NCBI GenBank assembly: GCA_012932295.1
Contig: JAAONU010000004.1
Coordinates: 30,172,304 to 30,236,303, forward strand
Origin: Cyclina sinensis
Lineage: Eukaryota; Mollusca; Bivalvia; Venerida; Veneridae
DNA length: 64,000 nt
Direction of reading: 5' to 3'
Both the position numbers and the translations under genes were made by a program. This document shows, in pieces, positions 38,302 to 52,400 of the stretch. Below the pieces are notes generated by a model that was not told the DNA's origin, searched no databases, and saw only the letters and a program-made list of their open reading frames with translations. Within the stretch, counting starts at the first letter, position 1; each line of letters begins with the position of its first letter.

Positions 38302-38814
38302 AAGCTGTGCTGTATGAGATCTGTAGCATTCACATGAATTAAGCCTTGCTGTATTAGATCTGTAGCGTTCACATGAATTAAGCCGTGCTGTATGCAATCT
38401 GTAGCGTTCACATGAATTAAGCCGTGCTGTATGAGATCTGCAGCGTTCACTTCAATTAAGCTGTGCTGTATGAAATCTGTAGCGTTCACATGAATTAAGC
38501 TGTGCTGTATGAGATCTGTAGCGTTCACATGAGTAAAGCCGTGTTGTATTAGATCTGCAGCGTTCACTTCAATTAAGCTGTGCTGTATGAGATCTGTACC
38601 GTTCACATGAATTAAGCCGTGCTGTATGAGATCTGCAGCGTTCATATGAATTAAGCCGTGCTGTATGAGATCTGTAGCGTTCACATGAATTAAGCCGTGC
38701 TGTATGAGATCTGTAGCGTTCACATGAATTAAGCTGTGCTGTATGAGATCTGTAGCGTTCACTTCAATTAAGCTGTGCTGTGTGAAATCTGTAGCCTTCA
38801 CATGAATTAAGCTC
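38302..38814. repeat. 39-bp minisatellite, about 13 copies
   Basis: The consensus unit contains gtagcgttcacatgaattaa and tgtgctgtatgagatct, 39 bp long. Because 39 is divisible by three, the minus strand is open for 168 codons and reads VNATDLIQHSLIH repeats with an Asn-X-Thr sequon in nearly every unit. There is no signal peptide, splice support or flanking coding sequence, so I call it a satellite rather than a gene. Confidence 0.9.
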
Positions 38815-40533
38815 TAATATTCCGTCAGGACTCAGAAATATTTCCTATTTATCGTATAAAAACTCCAATTAATGAGTATTTAATGCTTAAGCAAGTTTAA
38901 GACAACGATATTTTGTGAAATCAAATGAATCTACATGTTTACTGACTAAACTATATATGAATAAACTATGTATATTACTTTAAATTTCAGGATTGAATTG
39001 AAACACGACTTTCTATTGGTTTTCCTCTCATTGTTGACAATATTAACGCTTAGAAACTGTGCAGTTATCAAAAGCACTAAAGAATACCTTCATAAATTTA
39101 TATAAATGTACAATATTATACTTTTGTATTTTTTTTTCGAGATATATTTGTTGCTGAATTTACTTTTTCTGATGTATGCGTATGCCAAAAAATGTTCTTA
39201 TCTAAAACGTAAAACTGATGCTTGTTTTGTTCATGCGTGTTCACATGTTTATCTGACAGTTGTATGTTTTACATTTTTGTGTTTGTACCAACGTGTAATG
39301 ACATTTTTTTCCCTTTATTTATACCACATTATATTTAACAGAAAAAAAACAACAACATCAAAACAACATACATTTGTGATTTTAATTTATGATAGCGAAC
39401 CTTAATACACGTAGTTCTGCAACTGTTTGAAGCTACCCGACCTTTGTTACACCGCACTGATCGAAGTTTAGATTCCTTAAGTTACATAAGGATATTTGCG
39501 ACATAATATTTATTACGAACAAAATTCAACCTGTTGATTGCCTCGCTACCATTGTCAATTTACCACATAATTTTTGCACCCGTGTAAAGATGTTTGGATT
39601 ACATTTAAAATGGTTTAAGCTTTTTTTAAGCGGAGAAGTATCTCAAAGATAGAAAAATTAAGTGATACTTTTTCTGAATTTTACCGAAAACTCAAGTAAT
39701 TATGACTTTGGTAACCGATACTTGGACGTTTAATCGAGTACTCGGTTAGCCGGTTACTGGTTGCCGTCCCTGATAAATATATATTTTGTCTTTATAATTG
39801 TAAAAAAATCGAATTTAAAAAATAAATTTGTTTTAGAGAACAGACTATGCCAATAGTAAACAGAAGATAAATGAAAAGAAAGAAGTTGTCCTAAAGTGTT
39901 TGAGCGCCAACACTATTTCAACCTTTTACTAAAACGAATGAAATTTTAGTGCCAATTCTATAACATTATGGACTTCTTTTTAATTTCGCTCCATATTCAA
40001 TATATCTTTTACGACCAGGTAAGGCCTTTCAAATTTTTCATCAGTAAACTTAAGTGTCTTTTCAAGTAAATGAAATGTTTCATGTTTAACAGTCATTCAA
40101 CGTATACCAAGAAAAATAAAGACTATGTTTGATTGTTTGAGATTTATTTTTGTAATTTCATACTTTTACGAATAGAGCTCTCTGAGTTTCCGAAATAGAG
40201 CGGCTCCATCTGAAATAGAGGAAAAGTCTGTAGTTTATATTATACGCAGCATGTTCAGTTGGAAGCACTTGATAGAAAGAAAAAATGAACTGTTAAGATC
40301 TAGTACTTAAAATTTCATATAATGCCAATACAAATTAGTTTACGACTGTTATGATGGCTGATATCTTAGAATGTTTAAGAACATTTTCAGTAAAAAAATC
40401 TTACTTTATCTTCGTTAAAAGGAGGCAAAATTTAGGAATGACAAGTCGTCGTTTCGAGTAAGGGTATATAAAAGAATATAATCATAAACTAGCGAAACAT
40501 TCTGATCGATGAATTGACAGATTAACATGTTAC
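38815..40533. other. 3' flank of TEP-B, no gene seen
   Basis: AT-rich DNA downstream of the TEP-B stop. TTTATT at 40143-40148 (AATAAA on the minus strand) lies about 390 bases after the stop and is a candidate poly(A) signal. The plus-strand open frame at 39106-39405 is rich in Phe, Leu and Tyr codons, as expected from AT-rich non-coding DNA. Confidence 0.45.
39700..39772 (-). mobile_element. possible hAT-type transposon end
   Basis: The stretch ends ggttgccgtccctg, the reverse complement of CAGGGACGGCAACC. That resembles hAT terminal repeats, and a ggttac/gtaacc-rich sub-terminal region lies next to it. I did not find the partner end or an 8-bp duplication, so this is a fragment at best. 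Confidence 0.3.
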
Positions 40534-43426
40534 CTATGGACAACCACAAGTGCTACAAATGTCACAGTATGAAGAGTCTTTCAGTAGCTGGGACTCGAAG
40601 AAAGCCAAGGCACGATTGTCTGAAAGGAACGGGAAGATAATCCGATGATTATAACAAACTTCTGTGTAAATATCATTTGCTCAAGATTGTTACTTTAAAC
40701 AAAAGTGTATTCATAAAGTATAACTACAGTCGATAAAAGCAATTGCAAAAACAGAAATTTCTGAGAAATAAAACTGATAGCGCTTTATGATTTACAAATG
40801 TATATAGTTCAAAACATTTAATATGACGTTCTAAGGAAAAAAGGTTTTATTTGCAAAATGACCAATTTCGTCGGTATATCCATTTGTACCTGGTTCATAG
40901 TAATCATACACCCGGATGGCAGCTGGTTTCGTTTTGGCAACAAGATCAGTCCTGATCATCTCAATTGTGGCACACGTTTGAGGGTATATATTTGGCAATA
41001 TCTAAAGAAATGACATACTACAATAACTTTTTCATATAAAAATAACAAACAGGATTCTGATGATTTAAAAAATGCGAAATAACTCAAAAGCTAATGCAAA
41101 ACACAAACATTAGATTTTTAAAAATCTTAATAAATATAATACAAATTCTGAGTTTAAAGCATAACCATGATAATAATCTGTTTTCAAGTCGTTTCATGTC
41201 TGACACTTTCCTGTTACATTGAGGTTGAAAAGTTGTATGACCACAAGTTTAGATCATTGTTTGTAAAACATTCGGAAAGATTTTGTTATTTCCGATTTAC
41301 AAGAAATACAACATAATATTATATGATACTGTATAGACTAATGCATTAATTATCTAAACGAAACAATCTTAAACGGTAAGAATAGCTTTGGCTAAATGTA
41401 CTCCATATTATGCTGAATACTAAGGTAGATTACAGTAGGTTTGTATTTGTATAATCTGTCTGGTCGAAAAATATATATGAGTTTGTAAGCAGACCCTTTA
41501 TACCTCGTCATAGTAGAGTACAACCGTCTTTTCGTCCCTAATTTCTGAATTTCTAGCATGTTCCAGTTTTGTTTCGGGGCTCTCAAGGTCTGCTGAGAAA
41601 CCGGAGGGTAAATCAATTTCTATCACTGCCATACCAGGGTTAACAAATCGTTGTGGTAGGTACCTGTCAAATGAAAGGACAAAGTGAGAAAAATATCATA
41701 AATTTTAACTATTACAATTCAACCATATAAAAATAAATACATTTTTTTAAAAGTCGCTAAAACATTACTCGGAACTGTTTTAATTAATTAGTATTATTTG
41801 GAGAAAGATGAGAACACTGTTCGAAAATATCTAGTAAATCTTGCTAAATTGAGCAAAGAAGGCCAACGCAAAAGTAATGCTATGTGATTGTTTAGTTGGC
41901 TGGTTCAATCCGTTCTTCTTCAAATGTCTGAAAAACTCATCTTAATATTAATCCTGGAGATAAAATCTGGAAGACATATTTTAAGAAAAACATTTTAATC
42001 ATACTCTTTTATGTTACACTCATTGTACAATCGGCACAACATCGTTCATGATAGTAGTAAGGCGGACTTGAAAGTGTTACAGACTTTATGCAGCAGACGA
42101 TAGAAGAATCGTAAGAAAAGCAGCGCATCATTAGCAGTAATAGCTCTGATATCAAAACCGTATGACATATTCTAAGCCATCATGAAACCAGAAATAAAAT
42201 GTTCTTAAAAAACTTTATAATTAAATAATTTTTTTTTTTGCTGCACATGTTATTTGTTGTCTGTCAGCCGTATGTCTCGGTATGTGGGCCCAGGCTAATA
42301 CAGCTGACCTTGGCAAAATGAACAGGCCAAAATGAAATCAGATGATATTATATCATTACTCACCTTTTACCAAATCGCACACAATCTAAAGTTACATGAT
42401 TTTTATTTAACTGACAAACATATCTTTATTCAAGAAACAGTATTCAAAATCATTCGTCATATGAATTTAGAAGTGACGCTTAGAACTTTACCTTGTGCAT
42501 GTTTTAAGCACAATCGAACGAAGCGTTTCTTTCACAATAGTTGTCGTAATATTAAAAGCAGGAAGGGATACTTCGGTTTCTACATTGAACGATACGGACA
42601 CCTAGAAACAGAAAACATTTAACACGGTGACTTAAGAAAAATAGAACATTTAACACGGAGTTCTACGAAAAAAAGAACATTATGCACGGAGACCTACGAA
42701 AAAGAGAACATTATGCACGGAGACCTACGAAAAAGAGAACATTTTACACAGTGTGATCTGATGTTAATTCTTAGAGCGTTAAGATTGTATAGACATTAGT
42801 CAATGCATTAAATGCTTTAACTTAAGCCAGTATGAAAAATGTAGTTCTACTTTAAAATGTCAACTTAACCAAAACATAGCCTATGAAACTGCCCACATTT
42901 TGTTTTTATTTTGAAAGGCTGAATAAAGTATGGCTCCATTAAACTTACCTGAACTAAAGCCGAACCAGTACCACTTCCTTGGAGAGAAACTGCAGGAAGA
43001 TGGTTAAAACTGTTGTTTCCACGTGAAAGTGCTGTGTGGGGAATCTGAAGATTTAATTCAATTTTATTGTACTATTATTCTAACAGAAATTTAGAATAGG
43101 TAACTTACTTATTCATAAAACGGATATATGTTTTAGATTATCTTATATTCTGTTCGAATTAGGATCCCATCCTCCGTAAATGTAAATGTACTTTTTGTGA
43201 GTTTTTTTGTGATGATACAAAAAGCCTTCTTTGTAAGTGTAAATCAAAGGGAAGTGCGGTTCAGAAATAAAGAACATACATCCAGCAGTTTTAGCACCAT
43301 TGCCTCATTTTGACCGATATGTATCTGTTTATGGAATGTGCCAGATTCAACATCGATGGTGAGATCAATATTGTCTCCAAATATTGCTCCATATTCTGAC
43401 ATTGCTTGAAGGCCAAGTACGGTATC
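40534..43426 (-). other. TEP-B C-terminal domains and cysteine tail
   Basis: Six exons match copy A exons 31-36. The receptor-binding-type domain is clear from [18 protein letters not shown] and AIRVYDYYEP. The protein ends SSYCDICSTCGCP followed by TAG at 40534-40536. Exon 41504-41663 is one codon longer than its partner. No membrane anchor follows. Confidence 0.82.
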
Positions 43427-46400
43427 CTACAAAAAGAAGGAGAAAAAAGAATACTTTCATAAAATAATTCATCACAGACATAGTATTGTCATACGAAAAT
43501 CATTTCTCAAATATATTTGACCATTTTTATGTTTCCAGTGATTTTATCTAAATCTCTTTTAATTTGCTCAATTAAATAGTAATCCCATACTAGATTCTTG
43601 ATGAAATTAATATCTGTCATCGTGTAATGAAAAAAGTATATTACAAACTACAGAGTCTTTAAACTTAAAATCTTTGCAGAAGGGAAGGCAAATCGAACAA
43701 AACCAACCTGTGTAGACCTGAAACCCCCACGTGAGTTACGTTGAGACACTAGCCACTGCAAAATAGGGAATCCAGTCCGAAGTTGTCTGCTATCAATATG
43801 GTACAACAGGGCATATGAAGCGACCTCAATCTCGAGTGGTGGACTTTGGTAGTAACTGTACTGCCAACTGCTAAACTGATGTTTCCTGGTAGAATTCCAG
43901 TACATTTTTCCATCTGTTAGAAACGGTGATCACAAAATTACTAGGCAGCTTCGTAAACAATAAGAAATCATATTGTAAGGTATATTCGTTTGTTTCAGTT
44001 ATAAGGAGATACAAACAAATATTTTCTTAAAATGTTTTAAGTGTTTTTTTCTGAAATATTATAAAAATGTATCTTTTTTACCATAGTCTGCACGCTATTT
44101 TCTCACCCGTCAGCGGGTGCATTGCTCTTGTAACAGCATTTGAAAGGCTCCTTGAAATGCACAAGGCGATAGACGATCTCAGCACAAGGCATTTTAGTAC
44201 GGTTGAAAAAATTATTACTGGTTCAAGAACATTTTTTTAAACCAAACGTACTATAAAGAGCTCTTCGATCTGTCTTTAATATCCTTGTTAATATCGTCTC
44301 TTCTGAAAGCCTAACGTACAGAATTAAGTAGATGTTCTTTCCGCGTTTGTACAATTATGTAGTTAACAAACACCAACAGAAAAGGCACAACTTTATGATA
44401 CCGTACTTTAAATGCTGTCAATGAACATTTGAATGCAGGTAAATTTTAGATTTGACTTTATGAAATGCATATGCAGTGTGCATATAAAGTATACTCGATA
44501 TGCGCAGAAGGAACAAGGACATTCAGAGGTGAAGAGGAGGAAGGAAAAGGAGTGATAAAAAGATTTGATGTTTTGATATAAACAATTAAATATATCACTA
44601 GAAAACATGAAACTTATCCCATGTATCTTAAGATCACTTAATTTGTATTTGTATTGATTCTTTTGGTATAATTCTAGTATATATACTCACTAAGTAGTAG
44701 CTATTTCAACTTGAATGCAATAAGCTAACAACTACATCATCTATGCGAAAACGATTACCGCATATAAAAGTCTAAAATTCAGTCTTACGACAAATTCTAG
44801 TTTCGTGTATTTCATGATAACGATTACGAAATAATTTTCAACCAGTTGAAAATGTTATTAATCTTAACGGCATGTTCACATGATCTGAAATAGCTTTGTT
44901 ACATCTTCACGTGCTTTACCTCCGGTTTTTACGGCGAGTTTCCACAGTTTGGTGTATGCCTGATACGCATAAATGCTGCCGGATTTACTGAGAGCGTAGC
45001 TGCCTATAGCCAAATCGTATGGATCTGTGATTGTGCCACTACGTACAGCATTCTCAAGGTACTTTCTTGCTTTTACAATCCCAGATACATAATTATACCT
45101 ACTAGACTGAAAGATAATGAGTTTTGGTTATTTTCTGGATCCTTTTCCACACAAAACCCAATCGTTTAACAAAGAGTCGAAGAATCGATTATAAAATCTA
45201 TATACATATACATATTGCCATATATTGTATTGGTTTATTGTATAGACAAAATATTTTTAAGAATACATACCTTTGAGTAATAGTCGATCAAATATTATCT
45301 TATAAAGTGTGACACATGCAAAAAATGCTGTTGAACGTTGCAGCGTCGAATTCTATAATAGGAACTATCTAACATGCCAAACGTAGCGATGTCAACTACG
45401 TATCAAATTAGCCTTTACTTTACAAAATTAAAGAATATGAGTGACAGATCAACAGGTATGAGATTCTTGAATATGTTTAAAAAGAAAATTAACAAAATCG
45501 AATACAGAAAGAGATGCTAGTGCAAAGGGAGTTATGCAAAGTTTAATGAATATATACATTACATGAGAAATAGTTGTCTCTGCCTCAGCTAATGCAATCA
45601 GTACAAATGCAGTTAGACTATATCCTGAACTGGATCCTCCCTGAAATTCGAAATTGTTTCTTTAATTCGTTACACGTTATCATATATCAAGGGGTAATTT
45701 CAACTTTGCTTTTAAGGTATACCTCAATTGAGACTTTTCTTAAACCTGCTTTAGTTACTTCATTATAAAATTTACACTTCAAAAAAAGAAATGACTTGTC
45801 CCGTTGTTAACTGCACAGGGCATAATGAGCAGTGGCATGTCAAAACAACTTACCCGAAGAGACATGCTATGCACACTCCCTTTCGATGGGAATGAACCAT
45901 CATAGTTTTGATACTGTAAAATCCAATTAGCAGCTTGGACAAGGACTCTATCCGCCACATAGATATGGTTTCTGGCCTGATGGAATGACTTCAAGACAAA
46001 TGCTGTCAACCTGAATTGAATAGAACAATATCAATATGATTTAGATAAGGTTCTTTTGCACTTACCTGACAACATACTAAATGTATTAGTTTTCCTTGAT
46101 ATTTATAAATATTTAACAACAAAACGTATTAAGTATTGTTCGGTATCACTTATTTCATTTATCTATGAAGGAACTTCCAAATGATACAAGTAAATATACA
46201 TTCTAAAGGGGTAACATCCGACTTTTAATGTATTCTTAGATATAGTTTCATTTTATACCACATGCTTCCCTGGCTGTCTCTTGGACCCCAAATGCTAAAT
46301 GATCCGTCATATCTTTGGAACGTCAATTCTCTTTGGTATCCTGAAGGAAAGTATTTGGACATTACAGTCGTCATAATCAAAAGTTCAAGTTGACTTTTGC

Positions 46401-49400
46401 GAGAATATAACAGTGTTTTCTGTTTTACTATCTTGGCTTTCCTTTCTCTAATTTTAAACAAATTCTTCGCAAAGTGTCAAACAAAGTTTCATAAGATTTA
46501 ACTGATCAAAGGTATTTACCAAATTAAAAATTATTAATTTATAAATTTTAAGTTTTCTTAAAATCTAATTGTAAATTAAATTGCTATTTAAACATTGAAT
46601 AAAAGATCATGGAGCGGGGTCTGTAAATTTTTATTAAGTTAATCGACATCAGAATTATGTTTTGTAAGAAAATTCACCAAATAAAATGTCCAAGATTATA
46701 AAGATAAAAACAAACAGAAGTATCAAACAGTTACCTTTATACATATAATCCAATGCCATAGATGCAATATCTTGATTGAGTCGGTGTGTTTTCCTAAGGT
46801 AATTGTAAACAAAGACATCTGGTGCCAGACTTGTCATTGTCTGTTCCCCGCAGCCAGTGGGGATGCGCAACAAACTCTTCAGATTGTTAAGTGTTGGACC
46901 CATCGTATCGCCTGTATGAATGAAATACTACAGTGTTTTGACATTTGCTGTCAAAAGAAGGAATTTAAGTTATGGTAAAAGATTGATACATCCTCCAAAA
47001 AAAACGTTACTTCATAACTTGATACTATGAACATAGATTTATTCATAAAACATATGGTCTGAAAACATTTTTTCTAATATAATTTTATCACGATTCTACA
47101 GATTTGACTTACTTATAGCTGAGACTTGGATCTTCTGTGAGTCCGCAACAAATGTTGGTGGAAAGCTGAGTGGTACATCAATGGAGGTGTGCTCATTCAG
47201 AATAAGTGGCACGTTAAAATGCATTGTGGTTCCCTCTGCTTCTACTATGAGCTCTCTCTTTACCCGGTCTGCTGAGTAGGGTGTTTGAGCTTTCACAGTT
47301 ATCTCCGCTACACCAACAATACTAGCTACAACGGGTATGAACACAGATTCTGCTTTTCCTGCTTCGATCTGAACAAATTGAATGAGATTTTTAATAGACT
47401 GATATGTCACACAAGTATACATGTGTGTGTTTTTATTAAAAACAAAATAACAAGTTCACACGTATTCTGCTAGTTTTGTGAATTAAGTTCATTCTCCTAC
47501 TTGTACATTTTAAGAGTACGCACAAGAGCATCTTACGTTATAACACCGTGTTTCAACATCAAAGAAAGAAGCTCAAAGATTGCCCAAACGTTGGATAAAC
47601 ATGTATAATTTTAAAACAAATTTACTCTATCAATGATATTTACCCAAGTGAGTGCGTGCGACGAGCGCGTGTGTGTGTTAAAATATCAAAGATACCATAT
47701 AATTAGATAATTTCAATAATACTCACATGAACATTTCTGACAACTTCCGTTGATTTAAACGTTACATGTCCCAATGAATCGTTGAAAATCACCTTGAAAT
47801 CATTTGACTTTTCGAAAGTAACAACAACCTAAAGAAAGTAATGAGAGGAAAATATATCTGGCTTACGCTCAATTATGTTCAAACACAGAAGGAAGGCTCA
47901 TTTCCTTTTTTATTCAGTGGCTACAAAAAGTTAAAGCTTCGGAATGGTACAGAGTTTACTGAAAGTTAATGTAGACATCAATAAACGTTTCTTACATCGA
48001 GGTCTTGTCCCATGTAATTGAAGATGTTGGCCTGAAGAACGACCTGCTCACCTCTCACGACAGAATAGGGAAGGTTGAGGTTTATAAAGAATGGTCGGAA
48101 AGTGGTAAACTGAAAAAAAGATACAAATATCTATTATGTTAGATTGTAGGCTAAATGTCTTCATGAATGAACTGCTTGTACTCGATACGGAACCTTAAAT
48201 GTTCTATATGTATAAATGCACGTCCATTTAATTATATTTGTTCAAACTTAAATTTATCTGTTATACAAAATAAAAAAAAATGTGAACACATTTTAAAATC
48301 AGAATTTTAACATGCGAGCATGTTTGTTTATTTTAGCAATGGTTTCGCAAGTGATTTTTTTTTTATTTTAGAAAAAATGGACAGTTGAAGCGGGAGAAAC
48401 TGCCAGCCGTAACTTTGATGTAATTATGATGTTGCACTTTCTCAGATTTCAAAGGACAGCTCAATACTTGAATTCTTCTAATGGAAAGCCAACAGTGACA
48501 GAAGATAAGATCTACTGATATTTTTGAAAATCATATTATAATAAGTTTCTTGTACTATATCAGAAGTAGAAGAATTAAATTATCTCATTACGTAAAGATG
48601 CGTTTTTTGCTCAAACTGACAGAACAGAATGATGTAGTTTCAAAAAGTATAAATATTTTAATCTCAATTAATTAGATGTATTTTTCACCTTAATTGCGCC
48701 ATCTATGACACCCAAACCACTTTGTTTGTTCACAGAGAATGCCGTTGTATACCATGAAGTTATTGTGTCAGGAACAGTAGTTGTTAAGATAGTATTCCCC
48801 GTGTCACTGAAAAATATGTTTGTAATAAAAGGTGAAAATGCATACAATTAGACAGTCTATTTGAAAATAAAGTTAAAGAATTTTTATTTATTTACCTGTT
48901 ATAGAAAAAATGTTCTGTCTAGAGATTATCTTTTAAATTCATTAAAATACGGAGCAATCACTGTTAAAAACAATCAGCAGAAATAATTGTATGAAGTGAA
49001 ATAACTTTTCGCTTTGAGTTTGTGCCTTTCAAGTGGACTTGTTAGAAAGGCATGGCAATATGTTACAGCTATAGGCGTTACCGATAATTCGGTTTTGTCA
49101 TTTTGCTCGCCGTGAATAAAGTATGGCTTTCTATTTCATTAATATAATTACATTATTTTTCTTACCCAACATTGACATTTGTCCAAAGCCAAGTTTCTGG
49201 GAAGAAGTCTCTTGTGTGGGAAACTTGTTGCAGAGGTTTACTTACTATGAAATATAATGAAGATTAGTGTTTGATATTTACTACAATAACGGGAAAAGTT
49301 TTAAAAAGACAACACAAATCATATCTATGCAACACTGAACGAATATAAATTATTTAGACACGCGGCTTTGCATAAATGAATTGAAACAAAGCATAAATAC

Positions 49401-52400
49401 CCGATGGGACTGGTGTTGATACCATTCCAGGAAGATATGTTGGATATATACCGGGAGAGTAGGTGGCACCTGACATTCATAGAAAAAAAATGAAATGGAA
49501 ATTGTACAGAAATCTCGAATTTTTTTATGATAAAATACAATTATAAATTAAATTATGTTTTTTATTCACTTACGTTGGTAACATTTCTATCGACCAGTAA
49601 TGCTATAACATAAAATTATTTTATTTTATCATTATTTCATTGTACATTTCGATGAACAATTTGTACATTTTCTTGCAAACAACAGTTGGCCTTTAAAGGC
49701 AAATAATTATTTCTTTTTTTTAATTTTTAATTTGTTTTCTCTTTTGATGGACACTTACGAATACTAACAGTAAAAATTATGGTCCACAATAAGAAACCTA
49801 TTACTGGCATAGGTAACATTCAGGATTCAAAACACAATGGAAAACAGACAACAATTTTCCATGTTTGTTGTTGAATGTATCCAGTCATATAGCAAATGAA
49901 TTAGACGCAGGTAAAAGTAATATTGGACAAAATATAAAAAGTGACGTAAAATCCATATCTTATTAGTAAAATATACGTAGAAAATTTGTAAAACAACATT
50001 TGATGAATATGAATCCCCTTAGCCATATTGACTTAGTGATGAAACAGAAAATAAGTGAGGGAAAACGGTTCAAATTACTTTGAAAAATAACGTCATAAAG
50101 CCACTTACAAAACAAAGTATTCAGTGAAGGAAAGCAAGTCACACTGTGCAACGCACTGAGTATAAAGGAGTGCTTTAAATAATAGTAGTAAATATGTTCG
50201 TTAAAGCAAGGGATTGTCTAAAAAAGGTTTTGATATGTTTGAAAATGATCAAGGTTTTAAATAATTAGAAAACGGGGTTATATTAAAAACCGAAACACTT
50301 TATTGCATTTTAACTGTTCATTTGCTCTAGAAAAACTTTGGCGTGCACACAGATACAAGCTTATCACCTATAAACAATATCTCCTTTAATGTTTATTTTG
50401 TCTGCTGTTTATTTGCACTAGGGAAACACTACTGGACAGGAAACCTAGGAACCTTATAATTTTACCTGGGACAGGTGTTGGTATTTTATTTGGTGCATAC
50501 GTGTAGCCTGTAATAAGATTGTGTTGTGGAATATCACATTGTAACCTTGTGAAGTACATATGAAATCATGACTATGATATAAATGATCAAGAATGCTTAC
50601 TTGGCGCTATGATTTACCCTTAACAGGCATTCCTGTTTGCTTTGACAGCATGTTAGGTTGCTCATAGTATACATTAATGTCGTTTCAACATTGTGTTAGG
50701 TTTTAACTATAACGCCGTATTTTTAATCTTGGCAGCAACGGTTGGTTGATATTGATATAACGTCTTAAGATTTTTATTATTGCATTAATGGTGAGTAACT
50801 CAAATATAATCGTCACATCTATCATGTAAAGAAAAACCTTAAAACGGAAGTTGATATGCATCTGAAATTTTGTTGCAATAACATTTGTAAAATATTTCGG
50901 TATTGTTAAGATACTTGTAACAAGAAACCAATATCAAATGTATGTATAAACTGATCCCTTTTTTATCCTTAGCTAAACAAAATATTGATTTAAGTTTGTT
51001 TTATTAACCAAACAGAAAAAACACTATCGTAAAATTAAATGTCTTTTTCGTCTCTATATGACATTTTATATGACGTTTACTGATGTTTGTACGACATCCT
51101 TTGACAAGGGTTGTTAAGTTATGATTTGCCCCTGAGCTTAGTTTCACATCAAAATTTTCAATAATTTGCTGAATCGAAACATTATAATTCTATATGGTCA
51201 TTGCATACCTTTTTCTTTTTATCGAGTTTTCGGACACACTTTGACAAAAAGAAAATGTACCTCATAGAACACATTTCTTTCTAGATCTCAGACTAAATAT
51301 ATTTTAATTACCAAGATGCTATGCAAGAATATTCTTGTGCGAGCAATTTCTATGATATTTTCATATCTATCTACTTGTTTGTCGATGACACCTTTTAACG
51401 TTCATGCTGTCAGAAGCAACTAGACGCATCGTCCAAAGTTTAATGATTGCATCAACATTGGTTTCTTGGTAATAATATTGGTATGTTCCAAATAATAACA
51501 AAACTTCATCACTATTTGTCCATAACTAGACATTTTTTCAAGACATGATTTAAAAAAAGACGGCAGCTTTTATACAAACACAAGTTGTCGTTTTCAATCA
51601 AAATCTGATACATTTAAGATTTTTATCTAAATATTCAGACTTTCTTAGGTAAGTTTTTATATAATGTAGTAGAATCTTTATATCTAAACTGTAAATGAAT
51701 ATGATTACACCAAAACTTAAATGTCTACAAACAAATTGTTTCAAACTACGTCAAAAACATGATTACACTTTTTATTCAATTAGCATTACCTGGCGCTGAT
51801 GTAGGTACTAACCCGGGATAATACCCTGAAAGATTGTAATGTAGCGTTTGAAAACACCAAAAATATGACCTAAATGAAGACGCATTTGAAGGCCTAAACA
51901 AATAAAAAGTGAAATATTTCAGTATTTGTTTTATCATCATAAATTTTGTCATTGTTTCAATTTTTTATCTACAAATACCTTCGTCTGAGAGCAGAAACCC
52001 AAGAAGACAAACACATACCTGGACGATAAAACTGTTACCATGAAGCTTGATATGTATTACTTGCATCCACTGTTTTTGGAATTAATTTTTTTAATATTTA
52101 CCTGTGCTTCTATAAAAACCCGGGAAAGTTGTTATAGTGGTCATTATCATACTTGGATACGTACCTCCTGGCGGACAGTCAACCTGTCTTTTGTAGTGTG
52201 GATGAGCCCAGCTAAACTTGTCAACATCGGTTAATACCTGCAATCCCGTTGTCTGAAAGGGAAACATATTATAGCAGTAAAACTAGTGAAAATGAAAATA
52301 AAATGACAGAAAACATCATGACGAAAACGATCCACGATCTGATGAAAGTTCAACAGAACTTAAAAACATGTCAAAATACATAACAATGAAATATATTCAT

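Noticed and set aside
42332..42622. 96-codon open frame on the plus strand
   Set aside because: It lies opposite TEP-B exon 42492-42601, which matches TEP-A exon 33 base for base in phase and length; the plus-strand frame is a shadow.
44090..44230. GC-richer stretch with the hairpin cacccgtcagcgggtg in a TEP-B intron
   Set aside because: Could be a transposon scrap, but there are no terminal repeats or coding similarity to support a call.
49562..49600. Possible further TEP-B cassette (minus strand gttatag|cattactgg ... accaac|gtaagtg)
   Set aside because: The borders look good, but its 29 bases would take phase 1 to phase 0 and break the frame of the next exon. It may be a decoy or decayed cassette.
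50600..50650. Segment resembling a cassette end (minus strand atagcgccaagtaagc, like tcagcgccaggtaat)
   Set aside because: The only workable frame has an in-frame stop and there is no clear acceptor; at most a dead cassette.
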